From Leucobacter komagatae (GTDB lineage: Bacteria > Actinomycetota > Actinomycetes > Actinomycetales > Microbacteriaceae): a DNA stretch of 64,000 nt. The first letter of the stretch is position 1. Each line of letters opens with the position of its first letter. The position numbers and the translations under genes were made by a program. Location of the stretch: NCBI RefSeq assembly GCF_000834055.1, contig NZ_JXSQ01000010.1:1-64000 (forward strand), in the 5' to 3' direction. Positions 18,996 through 27,329 of the stretch are shown here, piece by piece. The notes below the pieces were generated by a model, which did not search any database, had not been told where the DNA came from, and was given only the letters and a program-made list of their open reading frames with translations.

Positions 18996-20515
18996 GGTGA
19001 CACTCCTGCCCCTGCGTCTCCGGCAGGCTCTGGTTTTTGCTCGCGCGGCATCTCCAGCCGCACGGAGGTCCCGGTTCCACCCGGACCAGGGACAATCTTC
19101 GCAGTTCCACCTGCGCGGGCCATTCGACCGAGGATCGAATCGCGAACACCCATGCGTCCCTCTGGGAGGTGAGCGGGGTCAAGCCCTGGCCCGCGGTCCG
19201 TGACGTCGATCGACACTCGCGCTGCCGTAACCTCGGCGAACACCGTGACCTCTCCCCCGGCGTGCCTTGCCGCGTTGAGCATGGCTTCCCTGGCCGCTGC
19301 GACGATCGGCTCAGGGACGACGACCTCGGCGCCGACACCGACGGTCTCAAAACGAACCGGGTGCGCGTCCTCCAGTGCAGCTGCGTGCCCGCGAAGCGCT
19401 TCCAGTGCGGTCTCCTTCGGGGCGGCGCTGCCGCCGTCCGCCGCACGGAACAACCACTCACGAAGCTCACGCTCCTGCCCCCTGGCGATGCGCGAGACCT
19501 CACTGCCAGGGGCCGAGCGCTGCTGAATGAGCGCGAGCGTCTGGAGCACGGAGTCGTGCAGGTGTGCGGCGATCTCCGAACGTTCCGCCTCGCGTTCGCG
19601 GCCAGCGCGCTCAGCAATGAGTTCACGATTCAGGCGCAACAACCACGGGGCGATTGCGAGGGCCACGCCGGCCAATGCGGCGAGCGCTGCGGCCATCACC
19701 GTCCAAATGTTCGGGCTCTCTGCGGTGACGAAGAACATCAGCACGCCGACGGCGACAAGCGAGAGCGCGCCAAGCACTCTCGGCACCTGGTTGCGGTCAG
19801 GCCGATTGCGGTCGGCGATCTGCCACCAAGTGAGACCGACTCCGACGAGTACCGCGAGACCCGGCAGGATCACCGAGAGTCTGAGCGCGACCCCGAGCTG
19901 CTGTACAACGAGAAGTATCCCGACGATGAGCAGGCATGCCCCAAAGAGCAGTTCTGCGACGGGCAAGCGTGGGCGTTGACGCCCCTGTTGGCCCGGCGCA
20001 TCGCCGGTGTGCGCGGCGGCTGGGTCAGCCTTCGGCGGTGATTGTGCAGGGCCCAGTTGCCGGGTTAACGCTGGTTGCGGCACCGCCGACTCCGCCCTTG
20101 CCGGCGGCACCGGCTGTGGCCCCGCCTGCGCTTGCCCTGCCTGCGCTGGTCCTGCAGGCCTTGGCGGCGCCAGGTACGGCGCTGACGGCGTTCCACGGGG
20201 CACGGATCCCGCCGGTTGGGCTGTTGGTTCTGGTCGAGCCCGCCCGCCGCGATCGCCCTGGGTGCCGCTCGGCCGCGTGAGCGCGCGCCGCATCGGAGCG
20301 ACATTGGGTTCGGTGCTTTCGAGCGGCACTGTCACCCAGAGCCAGGCGTACAGCAGCACACCGGCGCCACCGGCGAGGACCAGCACGGCCATCGTGATCC
20401 GCACGGCGATCACCGGAACGCTGAGATGCTCAGCGAGCCCACCGCACACCCCTGCAAGGAGGCGATCCGTCGCCGAGCGCGTGAGCATACGCGGTCGCGG
20501 CTGTGTACTCATCAT
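18992..20515 (-). CDS. PspC-domain sensor histidine kinase
   Basis: About 507 residues. The N-terminal PspC domain (RLLAGVCGGLAEHL, then a hydrophobic helix) is followed by a Pro/Ala/Gln-rich linker, further membrane segments (VAELLFGACLLIVGILLVV and on to about 300) and a cytosolic HisKA_3 kinase with His in HLHDSVLQTL. The ATPase part shows REAMLNAARHAGGE and DRGPGLDPAHLPEGRMG. I place the start at ATG 20515; a second ATG follows directly. PspC kinases of this type are known from actinobacteria and are tied to envelope stress; the stimulus is unknown. Confidence 0.88.
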   Translation of the reverse strand: MMSTQPRPRMLTRSATDRLLAGVCGGLAEHLSVPVIAVRITMAVLVLAGGAGVLLYAWLWVTVPLESTEPNVAPMRRALTRPSGTQGDRGGRARPEPTAQPAGSVPRGTPSAPYLAPPRPAGPAQAGQAQAGPQPVPPARAESAVPQPALTRQLGPAQSPPKADPAAAHTGDAPGQQGRQRPRLPVAELLFGACLLIVGILLVVQQLGVALRLSVILPGLAVLVGVGLTWWQIADRNRPDRNQVPRVLGALSLVAVGVLMFFVTAESPNIWTVMAAALAALAGVALAIAPWLLRLNRELIAERAGREREAERSEIAAHLHDSVLQTLALIQQRSAPGSEVSRIARGQERELREWLFRAADGGSAAPKETALEALRGHAAALEDAHPVRFETVGVGAEVVVPEPIVAAAREAMLNAARHAGGEVTVFAEVTAARVSIDVTDRGPGLDPAHLPEGRMGVRDSILGRMARAGGTAKIVPGPGGTGTSVRLEMPREQKPEPAGDAGAGVSP

Positions 20516-20553
20516 GTGTCCATCAAAGCACCCGCGGGGCTCGCTCGCCTCCC

Positions 20554-20591
20554 TCAGGGGTGTCATTCAGGGTCAGATCAGGGTGAACCCT
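20554..20591. promoter_or_regulatory. TCAGGG direct repeats between divergent pspC genes
   Basis: TCAGGGT occurs at 20567-20573 and 20578-20584 (11-nt period), with a related TCAGGGG at 20554-20560. The last unit runs into agggtgaaccct (20580-20591), a small palindrome. A likely binding site of the neighbouring LuxR-type regulator, judged only by position and repetition. Confidence 0.45.
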
Positions 20592-20628
20592 TATGGCCGC
20601 ATCTGTGGGTTCAAGGCAGACTCAGAGT

Positions 20629-22362
20629 ATGAACCACACACCTCCTCCCAGCGGTGCCCAGCAGAACACCCCGTTCGGCGCCGGATTCTTCACGTGGATC
20701 CGCGGCCTCGGCATTGGCCGCGGCACCGACCGCTGGTTCGCCGGCGTCGCGGGCGGCATCGCCCTTCGGGCCGGTATCGACCCCATCATCGTGCGCGGTA
20801 TCTTCATCGTCCTCGCGCTACTCGGCGGACCGGGCATCGTGCTCTACCTCGTCGGGTGGCTCCTCCTGCCAGACCAGGGCGGGCGCATTCACCTTGAGGA
20901 GGTCTTCCGGGGGCGAGCGGGGGCCGCGGCCATAGTAGCTACGGTCGCGGCTGGCATCTTCGTCGTCTTCCCCATGCTGTTTAGAGTGTTCGGCATTGGC
21001 GTGTACGGCGGGTGGAGCCTGTGGAACGTCATGGGCATGCCGCACTGGCTCTCGACGACGATCTCAGTGTTCGCCTGGATCGCGGTCATCGCGGGTATTG
21101 CCGTGCTCCTCAGCCGCGTATTCCTCGAACGCGGGCGCCGTGTGAACACGGAAACCGCTGGCGCAGCCAGCCCGCAGGCAGCGCCGTTCTCAGCGCCCGC
21201 AGAGCCGACAGCCGGGCCAACTCCGGCACCCCCGTACCAGGCGAGTCAGTTCGCTGCCTCCCCCACCTCTGGGGCATGGCACCCAGCCCCGTCGAACACG
21301 GCTGACGCTCCTGCCGCAGCCGACACCGCCTTCGCCGACACCGCACCGCCGACGACCAGTGCGCCAGGCGATGGCACCCAACCGCCGCACGAGCAGCAAG
21401 CCGATTGGGCGACGCGCGTCGCAGCGAGTGCCGACCGGGCCGGCGAGAAGGCCGTTCGCTGGAGCGAAGACGTTGGCAAGCAGGCGGACGAGTGGAGCGC
21501 ACGGTACGCGCAGCAGCACGACTTCACCCGGCTCGGTGCGGCGCACGTCGTCATCACGCTCGCGTTCGCACTGCTCGCAGCCGGCACCGCAGCGTTCATC
21601 GCATTCGACAGGCAAGTCGGCTCAGATTTGGTGCTCACCGCAGCGCTGCTCGGAGCAACGGGAGTGCTCGCTGTCTCGCTCATCATCGCTGGCGTTCGGG
21701 GCCGCAAGACCGGCTGGGTCGGGTTGCTCGCGATCTGCGGAGTCATCGCTCTGCTCTTCACGTCGGTGCTCCCCGCTGGTACCCGATTCCAGCCGTTCGG
21801 CAGCATGAACGTGAGCACCACCGCCCCGAGCAGCGTGATCATCGCTGGAAGCAGTGAGCTCGACCTCACGGCGCTCGATGGCAGCGGCACCACCGAAGAT
21901 CTCGATCTGTGGCACCTCACCGGGGTCTCCGTGATTACACTCCCCAAAACCGAACCGGTGGTCCTCACTATCCGCATGTTGGCCGGCGCCATCGACGCCT
22001 CGGAGGCAAAGCCCGACGGAGAACGATCCGCAGGGCCGCTGCTCTCCCGCACGATCGACACCCGCGTCGATGCCAGCGAACCGGCGACGCGAGTGAACGT
22101 GTACATGATCGCGGGCAGTATTCGGGTCGAAGGGACTGCAACCGGTGCCACACGGGCGCAGCTCCCCGAGGCTCCCGGCACGACTCCTGAGCTGCGCGCC
22201 GAGCTACGTGATGAGCTCTCGGCGCTCCGTGCCGAGGAGGAATCGCTCATCACCGAACTCGAGGGGTCGGAGCTCTCCGCAGCACACGAGGCACGGCTCG
22301 AAAATACGCTTGAATTCACGCGCGACGAGATCGCCAAGCTAGAAAAGGAGCTCGTACGATGA
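20629..22362 (+). CDS. PspC-domain multi-pass membrane protein
   Basis: 577 residues. The N-terminal PspC domain (DRWFAGVAGGIALRAGIDPI, then LLGGPGIVLYLVGWLLLPD) is followed by two more membrane helices, a long Ala/Pro/Thr-rich linker (about 185-270), a helix-rich part, three membrane segments (about 310-390) and a predicted extracytoplasmic beta domain. The C-terminal 55 residues form a charged coiled coil (ELRAELRDELSALRAEEESL). It is divergent from the PspC kinase. The stop overlaps the next ATG (ATGA). It probably acts as the envelope-stress sensor or effector of this locus. Confidence 0.82.
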   Translation: MNHTPPPSGAQQNTPFGAGFFTWIRGLGIGRGTDRWFAGVAGGIALRAGIDPIIVRGIFIVLALLGGPGIVLYLVGWLLLPDQGGRIHLEEVFRGRAGAAAIVATVAAGIFVVFPMLFRVFGIGVYGGWSLWNVMGMPHWLSTTISVFAWIAVIAGIAVLLSRVFLERGRRVNTETAGAASPQAAPFSAPAEPTAGPTPAPPYQASQFAASPTSGAWHPAPSNTADAPAAADTAFADTAPPTTSAPGDGTQPPHEQQADWATRVAASADRAGEKAVRWSEDVGKQADEWSARYAQQHDFTRLGAAHVVITLAFALLAAGTAAFIAFDRQVGSDLVLTAALLGATGVLAVSLIIAGVRGRKTGWVGLLAICGVIALLFTSVLPAGTRFQPFGSMNVSTTAPSSVIIAGSSELDLTALDGSGTTEDLDLWHLTGVSVITLPKTEPVVLTIRMLAGAIDASEAKPDGERSAGPLLSRTIDTRVDASEPATRVNVYMIAGSIRVEGTATGATRAQLPEAPGTTPELRAELRDELSALRAEEESLITELEGSELSAAHEARLENTLEFTRDEIAKLEKELVR

Positions 22363-22913
22363 GCACCGAACACGCGACAGGGCCAGAGCCCGAAGCCACT
22401 CCTCCCGTGCCACCGGCGCCGGAAACGGCACAGCCCACAGAGACGGCACAGCCCGCAGAGTCGGCACAGCCCACAGAGAAGGTGGACCCGACAGCAACTG
22501 CACCGTTAACGGAAACGGTGCAGCTGACAGAAGCCGCACCGGCCGTAGAGGGAACACAGCCGCTGCAACCGGCTCAGCCGGCGGGCGACGTCGCGCAGCC
22601 GTGGCTGTCCGCGCCCCCGGTGCCACCAGCACCATCTGGCCCACCCGTCCCACCCGTTCAGACGCAACATCAGCAGCCTGGGCAGGTAGCAGCGCCTCAG
22701 CCTGCGGGGCGCGTCAAGAAGCCAAGCCCGCGCACGAGCCCCATCGTGTGGGGAGCGCTCATCCTGGTGTTCTGCGCCTACGTCGCGGTCGTCGCCGTCG
22801 GCGGGTACATTGACCCGGTCGGGTGGATCATCACCACGATCATCGGCCTTGGCGCGCTGCTGCTGATCGTTGGCGTCGCGGTACTCGTGCGCACCTCACG
22901 CGAACGCGACTGA
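22359..22913 (+). CDS. Proline-rich membrane protein with hexapeptide repeats
   Basis: 184 residues. The first ~125 are low-complexity Pro/Ala/Thr/Gln sequence including three tandem hexapeptides (TAQPTE, TAQPAE, SAQPTE), then PPVPPAPSGPPVPP. The C-terminus has two membrane helices (about 131-151 and 155-177) and a short basic tail. It is translationally coupled to the PspC protein gene. I do not recognise a family; the disordered arm suggests a scaffold or cell-wall-spanning role. Confidence 0.68.
   Translation: MSTEHATGPEPEATPPVPPAPETAQPTETAQPAESAQPTEKVDPTATAPLTETVQLTEAAPAVEGTQPLQPAQPAGDVAQPWLSAPPVPPAPSGPPVPPVQTQHQQPGQVAAPQPAGRVKKPSPRTSPIVWGALILVFCAYVAVVAVGGYIDPVGWIITTIIGLGALLLIVGVAVLVRTSRERD
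22425..22478 (+). repeat. 18-bp coding tandem repeat, three copies
   Basis: Three near-identical 18-bp units (22425-22442, 22443-22460, 22461-22478) of type acggcacagcccacagag, in frame with the hexapeptide repeats of the proline-rich protein. Confidence 0.85.
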
Positions 22914-22932
22914 CGCCCGCCACGCTGGCTCG

Positions 22933-24441
22933 CTAGCGCTCGACCTTCGGAATCGGCCTGGTCTGCGCTGCGAGCCAGTGAAGCGGAATATCGATCGACA
23001 CCTTGGTGCCACCGGCGACGTCTGCACCCCAGTGAATCGATCCACCGAGTTCACCCTCGATGAGGGTGCGTACGATCTGCGTTCCCAACCCGTCGCCCAC
23101 GGTGCCACCGGGGAGCCCAGTGCCCGTGTCGATGACCTCAACGGTGAGTCGTTCTGGGGTGCGATCCGCCTTGATGAAGACCTCACCCTCGCGGCCCGCG
23201 AGCCCGTGCTCTACCGCGTTCGTGACAATTTCGGTGAGCGCGAGCGCGAGCGGCGTCGCGTACTCAGACGGGAGCTCCCCGAAGGAGCCCTCCTTGCGGG
23301 GATGCACGGTGGTGCCGTGCAGGCTTGCGACCTCAGCGGCGAGACCGAGCACCCGTTCGAATACGACGTCGAAATCGACGATCTGGGCGAGCCCCGTTGA
23401 AAGCGTGTCGTGCACGACCGCGATCGCCGCAACGCGACGCATCGCCTGGCCGAGCACCTGCTTCGCTTCCTCGCTGCGGGCCCTGCGCGCCTGCACGCGC
23501 AGCAGCGAGGCCACCGTTTGCAGGTTGTTCTTCACGCGGTGGTGGATCTCGCGGATCGTCGCGTCCTTGGTGATGAGCTCCTGTGCCTGCTGCCGGAGCT
23601 CACTCACGTCGCGGGTGAGGATCACTCCCCCAACTCGCTCGCCGTCGCGGTACACGGGGATGGAACGCATCGCGACGGTGAGGCCACGAGCAAAAATCTC
23701 CGTGCGCTTCGCAACCTTGCCCTGGCTGATGATGGGCAGCGACTCGTTCGTGTCGAACTGGCCCTTCAATACTTCTGAGAGCACTTCCGAGAAATTCTGA
23801 TCTTCGATCTCATCGCGGTAGCCGAGCATGGTGAAGGTCGTCTGGGTGTTCGGGCTCACGAACGTTGCGATGCCCTCGAGGTTCACCCGCACGAGACCGT
23901 CGGTCGCCCGCGGCGCGCCCTGCTGCCCGCCGACACCGCCGGGGTTCGGGAACGCGCCCGTCTGGATCATGCCGAGCAGGTCGCTCGCGACCTCACGGAA
24001 CGCGGCAGCAATACGTGACGCATGCTGTGTGTCGTGTGCGCTCGTATGCACCGTCGCTACCGCAAACGGACCAAACACGTTGCCCTGGCTGTCGCGCCTG
24101 CTGATGGAATACGCGGTGAGCTTCATCGGGTTCTCTTCGTACCAAGCCGGCGAAGTTGAGGCGGCTGGTTTGCCCGTCTCGAGTGCCTGCTCAACGACCT
24201 CACGCCACTCGGGCCGGAGGAAGTCGCCGATCACGTCACGGTAGAACAGCGTGATGTACCCGGCAGGTCGGCTGTGCGCGACCGCGAGATAGTCACCGTT
24301 GTCAGACGGTACCCACAGCACGATGTCGCTGAGCGCGACATCGGCGAGCAGCGGAAGATCAAGCGCGAGCAGTTCAAGCCACTCGAGCTCCTCTTCCGTG
24401 AGGTCCGAGTACTTCGTTGCAAGATTTCGAAGGGTTGCCAC
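22933..24441 (-). CDS. pdtaS: Sensor histidine kinase PdtaS family (HisKA_2)
   Basis: 502-residue cytosolic kinase with a GAF-like domain (about 1-150), a PAS domain (about 175-285) and a HisKA_2/HWE-like kinase with His in EIHHRVKNNLQTVASLL, then LALALTEIVTNAVEHGL and DTGTGLPGGTVGDGLG. This matches PdtaS, which in mycobacteria phosphorylates the antiterminator PdtaR and senses metals, NO or c-di-GMP. The GTG at 24441 lies 7 nt after TAGGCT; the ATG at 24447 is only 1 nt from that hexamer and so is unlikely. No pdtaR is in the window. Confidence 0.88.
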   Translation of the reverse strand: MATLRNLATKYSDLTEEELEWLELLALDLPLLADVALSDIVLWVPSDNGDYLAVAHSRPAGYITLFYRDVIGDFLRPEWREVVEQALETGKPAASTSPAWYEENPMKLTAYSISRRDSQGNVFGPFAVATVHTSAHDTQHASRIAAAFREVASDLLGMIQTGAFPNPGGVGGQQGAPRATDGLVRVNLEGIATFVSPNTQTTFTMLGYRDEIEDQNFSEVLSEVLKGQFDTNESLPIISQGKVAKRTEIFARGLTVAMRSIPVYRDGERVGGVILTRDVSELRQQAQELITKDATIREIHHRVKNNLQTVASLLRVQARRARSEEAKQVLGQAMRRVAAIAVVHDTLSTGLAQIVDFDVVFERVLGLAAEVASLHGTTVHPRKEGSFGELPSEYATPLALALTEIVTNAVEHGLAGREGEVFIKADRTPERLTVEVIDTGTGLPGGTVGDGLGTQIVRTLIEGELGGSIHWGADVAGGTKVSIDIPLHWLAAQTRPIPKVER

Positions 24442-24448
24442 GCACATA

Positions 24449-24454
24449 AGCCTA
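24449..24454 (-). promoter_or_regulatory. -10 hexamer of pdtaS, leaderless
   Basis: TAGGCT on the minus strand, then 7 nt, then the GTG at 24441; no ribosome-binding site between. Confidence 0.55.
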
Positions 24455-24626
24455 GGGCACAAGCCCACCGTTCAAGCGACGCCAGGCGGTCTGCAACCTG
24501 TAAGCACACCACCGCCGCGAATGCGACGCTTGACCTGGGATTATGAGGGCCACGTAACGTTGGGGCTCAACATCGGCCGCGAGTGGGGGTCGCGGACAGG
24601 CAGGTCCGACACAGAAAGTCCACACT

Positions 24627-25127
24627 ATGGGTGCGCCGCTCTCCTCCCCAACGCCTCTCGCTCACCAGGGCCGACCCCAGCCGCCCCGGCTCCGCGCCGT
24701 GACAGCGGGGCCGGAGCCACCAGCAGAGGCGACCGGTGCGGGCGAGCGCGTCCCGAAGCTCACCGCAGCCAAGCCAGGCGCGCCGGACGTGCCACGTCTG
24801 GATGCGCGCGCGATTGGCGCCGTCGCTGTTTTCGCGTTCGAAGCGGTCGAGGGTACCCGTCAGATCGGGCAGCTCGGTAAGTGGATCAGCTCCGCGGTCG
24901 CCGAGGAGCTCGCGGAGGTCAGGCAACTCAATGTTGAGCGCCGCTCGCTCTACCGCGACCACAGGCGGATCGTGCCGGTCGTGCAGCGCGTTCGCGCAAC
25001 CCACCCCTCACCGAGCGCTACGGAGGCCTCCGTCGTACTCACGACGCCGAGCCGTTCGCGCGCCGTCGCCCTCCGGTTCGAGGTACTTCGTGGACGCTGG
25101 CAGGCGACTTCGATTACCGTGCTGTAG
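24627..25127 (+). CDS. Rv3235-family protein
   Basis: 166 residues. The first ~65 are Pro/Ala-rich and probably disordered. The conserved part (AVAVFAFEAVEGTRQIGQL, KWISSAVAEELAEVRQ, then beta strands FEVLRGRWQATSITVL) matches the actinobacterial Rv3235 family. Function unknown. In M. tuberculosis Rv3235 and pdtaS (Rv3220c) lie close together, so the neighbourhood is partly conserved. AGAAAG lies before the ATG. Confidence 0.72.
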   Translation: MGAPLSSPTPLAHQGRPQPPRLRAVTAGPEPPAEATGAGERVPKLTAAKPGAPDVPRLDARAIGAVAVFAFEAVEGTRQIGQLGKWISSAVAEELAEVRQLNVERRSLYRDHRRIVPVVQRVRATHPSPSATEASVVLTTPSRSRAVALRFEVLRGRWQATSITVL

Positions 25128-25292
25128 CGAAGCGGTTTCCGCCCACCCAAGTTCGCCACACCGAACTCAAAAAACACGGGTATTCGAGTTCGCGAACGGG
25201 CTTCTCCCTCACGCAAAATCCCTGTTAGCGTTGCCCTTTGCGTTGGAATTGGCACATCGATTCGAACGCTCGAACCATTTGAGAGGGCACCG

Positions 25293-26024
25293 TTGAACAC
25301 CCCGCCACAACCGCGCGACATTTCCCGCCCGCACGAGTACGACCACCGCCACGCCGACGTTTCGTCAGGCTGGCTTCGCGCCACAGTATTTGGCGCGATG
25401 GATGGCCTCGTATCCAATATCGGCCTCATTGCTGGCATCGCCGCAGCTGGCGCGTCAAACAGCATCGTAGCCATCACGGGCATTTCTGGGCTCATCGCAG
25501 GCGCAATCTCGATGGCGCTTGGCGAATACACCTCCGTGCGCACGGCGAACGAGCAGCTCGACGCCGAGGTGCGCACTGAGCGTGAGGCTCACTCACGCAA
25601 TCCCGTTGGTGAGCAGGCCGAACTCTCCGCACTGTTCGCGCGTCTCGGCATGCACGAAGAGACCGCGGACGTCGCGGCTTCGCAGGTGCACGCCAACAGC
25701 GAGAGCGCGGTGCGCGTGCACCTCGCGCACGAGCTCGGCCTCAGTCTCGACGATCGTCCCTCGCCCTGGGTGGCAGCCTTCTCCTCGCTGCTGTCCTTCG
25801 GGGTCGGCGCGTTCATTCCCATCATCCCGTTCGTGTTTGGCTTCGGCAATCTCTGGGTCGGCCTTGCGTTTGGCGGTGTCGGGCTTCTCGTCGCTGGCGG
25901 GCTCGCCGCGCGGACCACGAAGCGCAACTGGTTCGCTGGCGCCGCAAGGCAGCTCCTCTTCGGCGGAATCGCGGTTGCGGCGACGTACACCATCGGAATG
26001 CTCCTCGGCGTCTCGAACATCTAA
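25293..26024 (+). CDS. VIT1/CCC1-family transporter
   Basis: 243-residue membrane protein of the VIT1/CCC1 (iron/manganese transport) family. It has five likely helices: about 30-50 (FGAMDGLVSNIGLIAG), 57-80 (GISGLIAGAISMALGEY), 155-180, 184-205 and 218-240. The conserved DGLVSN and SMALGEYTSV motifs of the cation path are present. The soluble insert between helices 2 and 3 is short. The start is TTG at 25293 with GAGAGG upstream. Metal specificity is inferred from the family only. Confidence 0.88.
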   Translation: MNTPPQPRDISRPHEYDHRHADVSSGWLRATVFGAMDGLVSNIGLIAGIAAAGASNSIVAITGISGLIAGAISMALGEYTSVRTANEQLDAEVRTEREAHSRNPVGEQAELSALFARLGMHEETADVAASQVHANSESAVRVHLAHELGLSLDDRPSPWVAAFSSLLSFGVGAFIPIIPFVFGFGNLWVGLAFGGVGLLVAGGLAARTTKRNWFAGAARQLLFGGIAVAATYTIGMLLGVSNI

Positions 26025-26034
26025 CAGCCGCTCG

Positions 26035-26080
26035 CAGCAGCGCCTCGCAGTCGCCAACGGCCGCCCGCGAGGCGCTGCTG
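26035..26080 (+). terminator. Terminator after the VIT1-family gene
   Basis: A perfect 14-bp stem (cagcagcgcctcgc / gcgaggcgctgctg) with an 18-nt loop, 11 nt after the stop codon. Confidence 0.75.
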
Positions 26081-26115
26081 AACGAATTCGGGCGCTGCTG
26101 GCACCCGCGCGGGCG

Positions 26116-26121
26116 TAGGCT
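26116..26121 (+). promoter_or_regulatory. -10 hexamer of the alkyltransferase-like gene, leaderless
   Basis: TAGGCT, 6 nt (taagct), then GTG at 26128; no ribosome-binding site. Confidence 0.58.
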
Positions 26122-26127
26122 TAAGCT

Positions 26128-26466
26128 GTGCCAGATCCCGATTTCACCGAAGCCGTACTCGCGGTGGTCGCACGCATCCCGGCTGGGCGCGTCATGACCT
26201 ACGGCGACGTCGGCATCGCGGTTGAATCGGAGGCGCCCCGCGCGGTTGGCCGCGTGATGGCACTGTTTGGGCACAGCGTCGCGTGGTGGCGCGTTGTCCC
26301 CGCAAGCGGCCTCCCGCCGCAGGGTCACGCACGACTCGCGTACCCGCACTACCGCGAAGAGGGAACACCCCTCAGGCACGTCGAATCTGCCGAGGAGTAC
26401 CGCATCGCACTCTCCTCAGCCCGGCTGCCATACACCCACGAAATCTACGCAGACGTGATGCTGTGA
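26128..26466 (+). CDS. Alkyltransferase-like protein (ATL, MGMT-family)
   Basis: 112-residue DNA-binding domain protein of the MGMT family. The helix-turn-helix and arginine finger are visible (AGRVMTYGDVGIAVES, PRAVGRVMALFG). The acceptor motif, PCHRV in active methyltransferases, is AWWRVV here, so no Cys can accept alkyl groups. Such ATL proteins bind O6-alkylguanine and hand it to nucleotide excision repair. The GTG start fits a leaderless promoter. The next gene begins 12 nt later. Confidence 0.88.
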   Translation: MPDPDFTEAVLAVVARIPAGRVMTYGDVGIAVESEAPRAVGRVMALFGHSVAWWRVVPASGLPPQGHARLAYPHYREEGTPLRHVESAEEYRIALSSARLPYTHEIYADVML

Positions 26467-26477
26467 ACGAGGCTGAC

Positions 26478-27308
26478 ATGAACGACAATGCGCAGGGCAC
26501 CCCCGAAATCACACTTGGCTTCACCCGCGGTGTAGCGCCGAGCAAGTGGGTACGCCGCTGGCAGGCGGTGTCTCCCGAGCAGCCGCTCACGATCATGCCC
26601 TTCCCCAAGCCGTACGGGCGCCCGGGGAACGCGGCCGAATTCGACATGCTGCTCGAACGCACTGCGCCGGGAGCGAGTCCCGTTGGCGCCGTGGCAGACG
26701 GCGAGCGCACGCACCACGCGCTCCGGCTGTACACAGAGGCAGTGGCGCTTGTGCTCCCCAAGGGGCACGACCTCGCCGGCGAGGAATCGATCTCCCTCGC
26801 CGTGATCGCCGAACGCTCCGACATTCGCCTCCTCGACCACCCGAATCACGCTCCGGAGTGGCCGGCGGCGGAGCCGTGGGACGACCCGTCCTGGATGCCA
26901 GCCGATCTGCGTGGCGCGCTCGAACTCGTCGCGACCGGGCTCGGCGGAATCCTCATGCCAGCCCCGCTCGCTCGCCACATCACTGACAAGCGCTCACATA
27001 TCTCGATCCGCGTTTCCGACCCGATTCCCGGCGGGGAGATCTGGGCGAGCTGGCTGGTCGGGCGTGACGCTCCAGACGTGCAGCACCTCGCCGGGGTTAT
27101 GCGCGGCCGCACCGCCCGCTCCTCACGCAGCAGCGAGCACAACGCTGAGAACGCTGCGGCCGCCGCCGCCCGCGCGCCAAAGCGGCAGCAGCAGCCTCAG
27201 AAGAAGCAGCCGAAGCTCAACCCCAACTCGCGCGGCGCGCAGCTCAAGGCTGCACAGGAGAAGCGGGAGCGCGAACGGGCAGAGCGCAGGCGCGCGAAGC
27301 GGCGCTAG
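26478..27308 (+). CDS. LysR-type substrate-binding domain protein without HTH
   Basis: 276 residues. The body (about 8-205) matches a LysR-type effector-binding domain (ITLGFTRGVAPSKWVRRWQ, LALVLPKGHDLAGEE-like segments), but there is no N-terminal winged helix. The C-terminal 70 residues are Ala/Gln then strongly basic (REREREAERRR-like), which may bind nucleic acid instead. The ATG at 26478 has GAGG upstream; a GTG at 26463 overlapping the previous stop is an alternative. Standalone proteins of this form occur widely in actinobacteria with unknown function. Confidence 0.75.
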   Translation: MNDNAQGTPEITLGFTRGVAPSKWVRRWQAVSPEQPLTIMPFPKPYGRPGNAAEFDMLLERTAPGASPVGAVADGERTHHALRLYTEAVALVLPKGHDLAGEESISLAVIAERSDIRLLDHPNHAPEWPAAEPWDDPSWMPADLRGALELVATGLGGILMPAPLARHITDKRSHISIRVSDPIPGGEIWASWLVGRDAPDVQHLAGVMRGRTARSSRSSEHNAENAAAAAARAPKRQQQPQKKQPKLNPNSRGAQLKAAQEKRERERAERRRAKRR

Positions 27309-27329
27309 TCGCCGAATCGGGGTTGCGCC

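Noticed and set aside
22425-22478. CRISPR-like short repeat
   Set aside because: The units are contiguous without spacers and code in frame for hexapeptides; the same holds for 50061-50290.
24447-24468. Upstream ATG starts for pdtaS
   Set aside because: The -10 hexamer TAGGCT lies at 24454-24449, so these ATGs would be at or before the transcription start.
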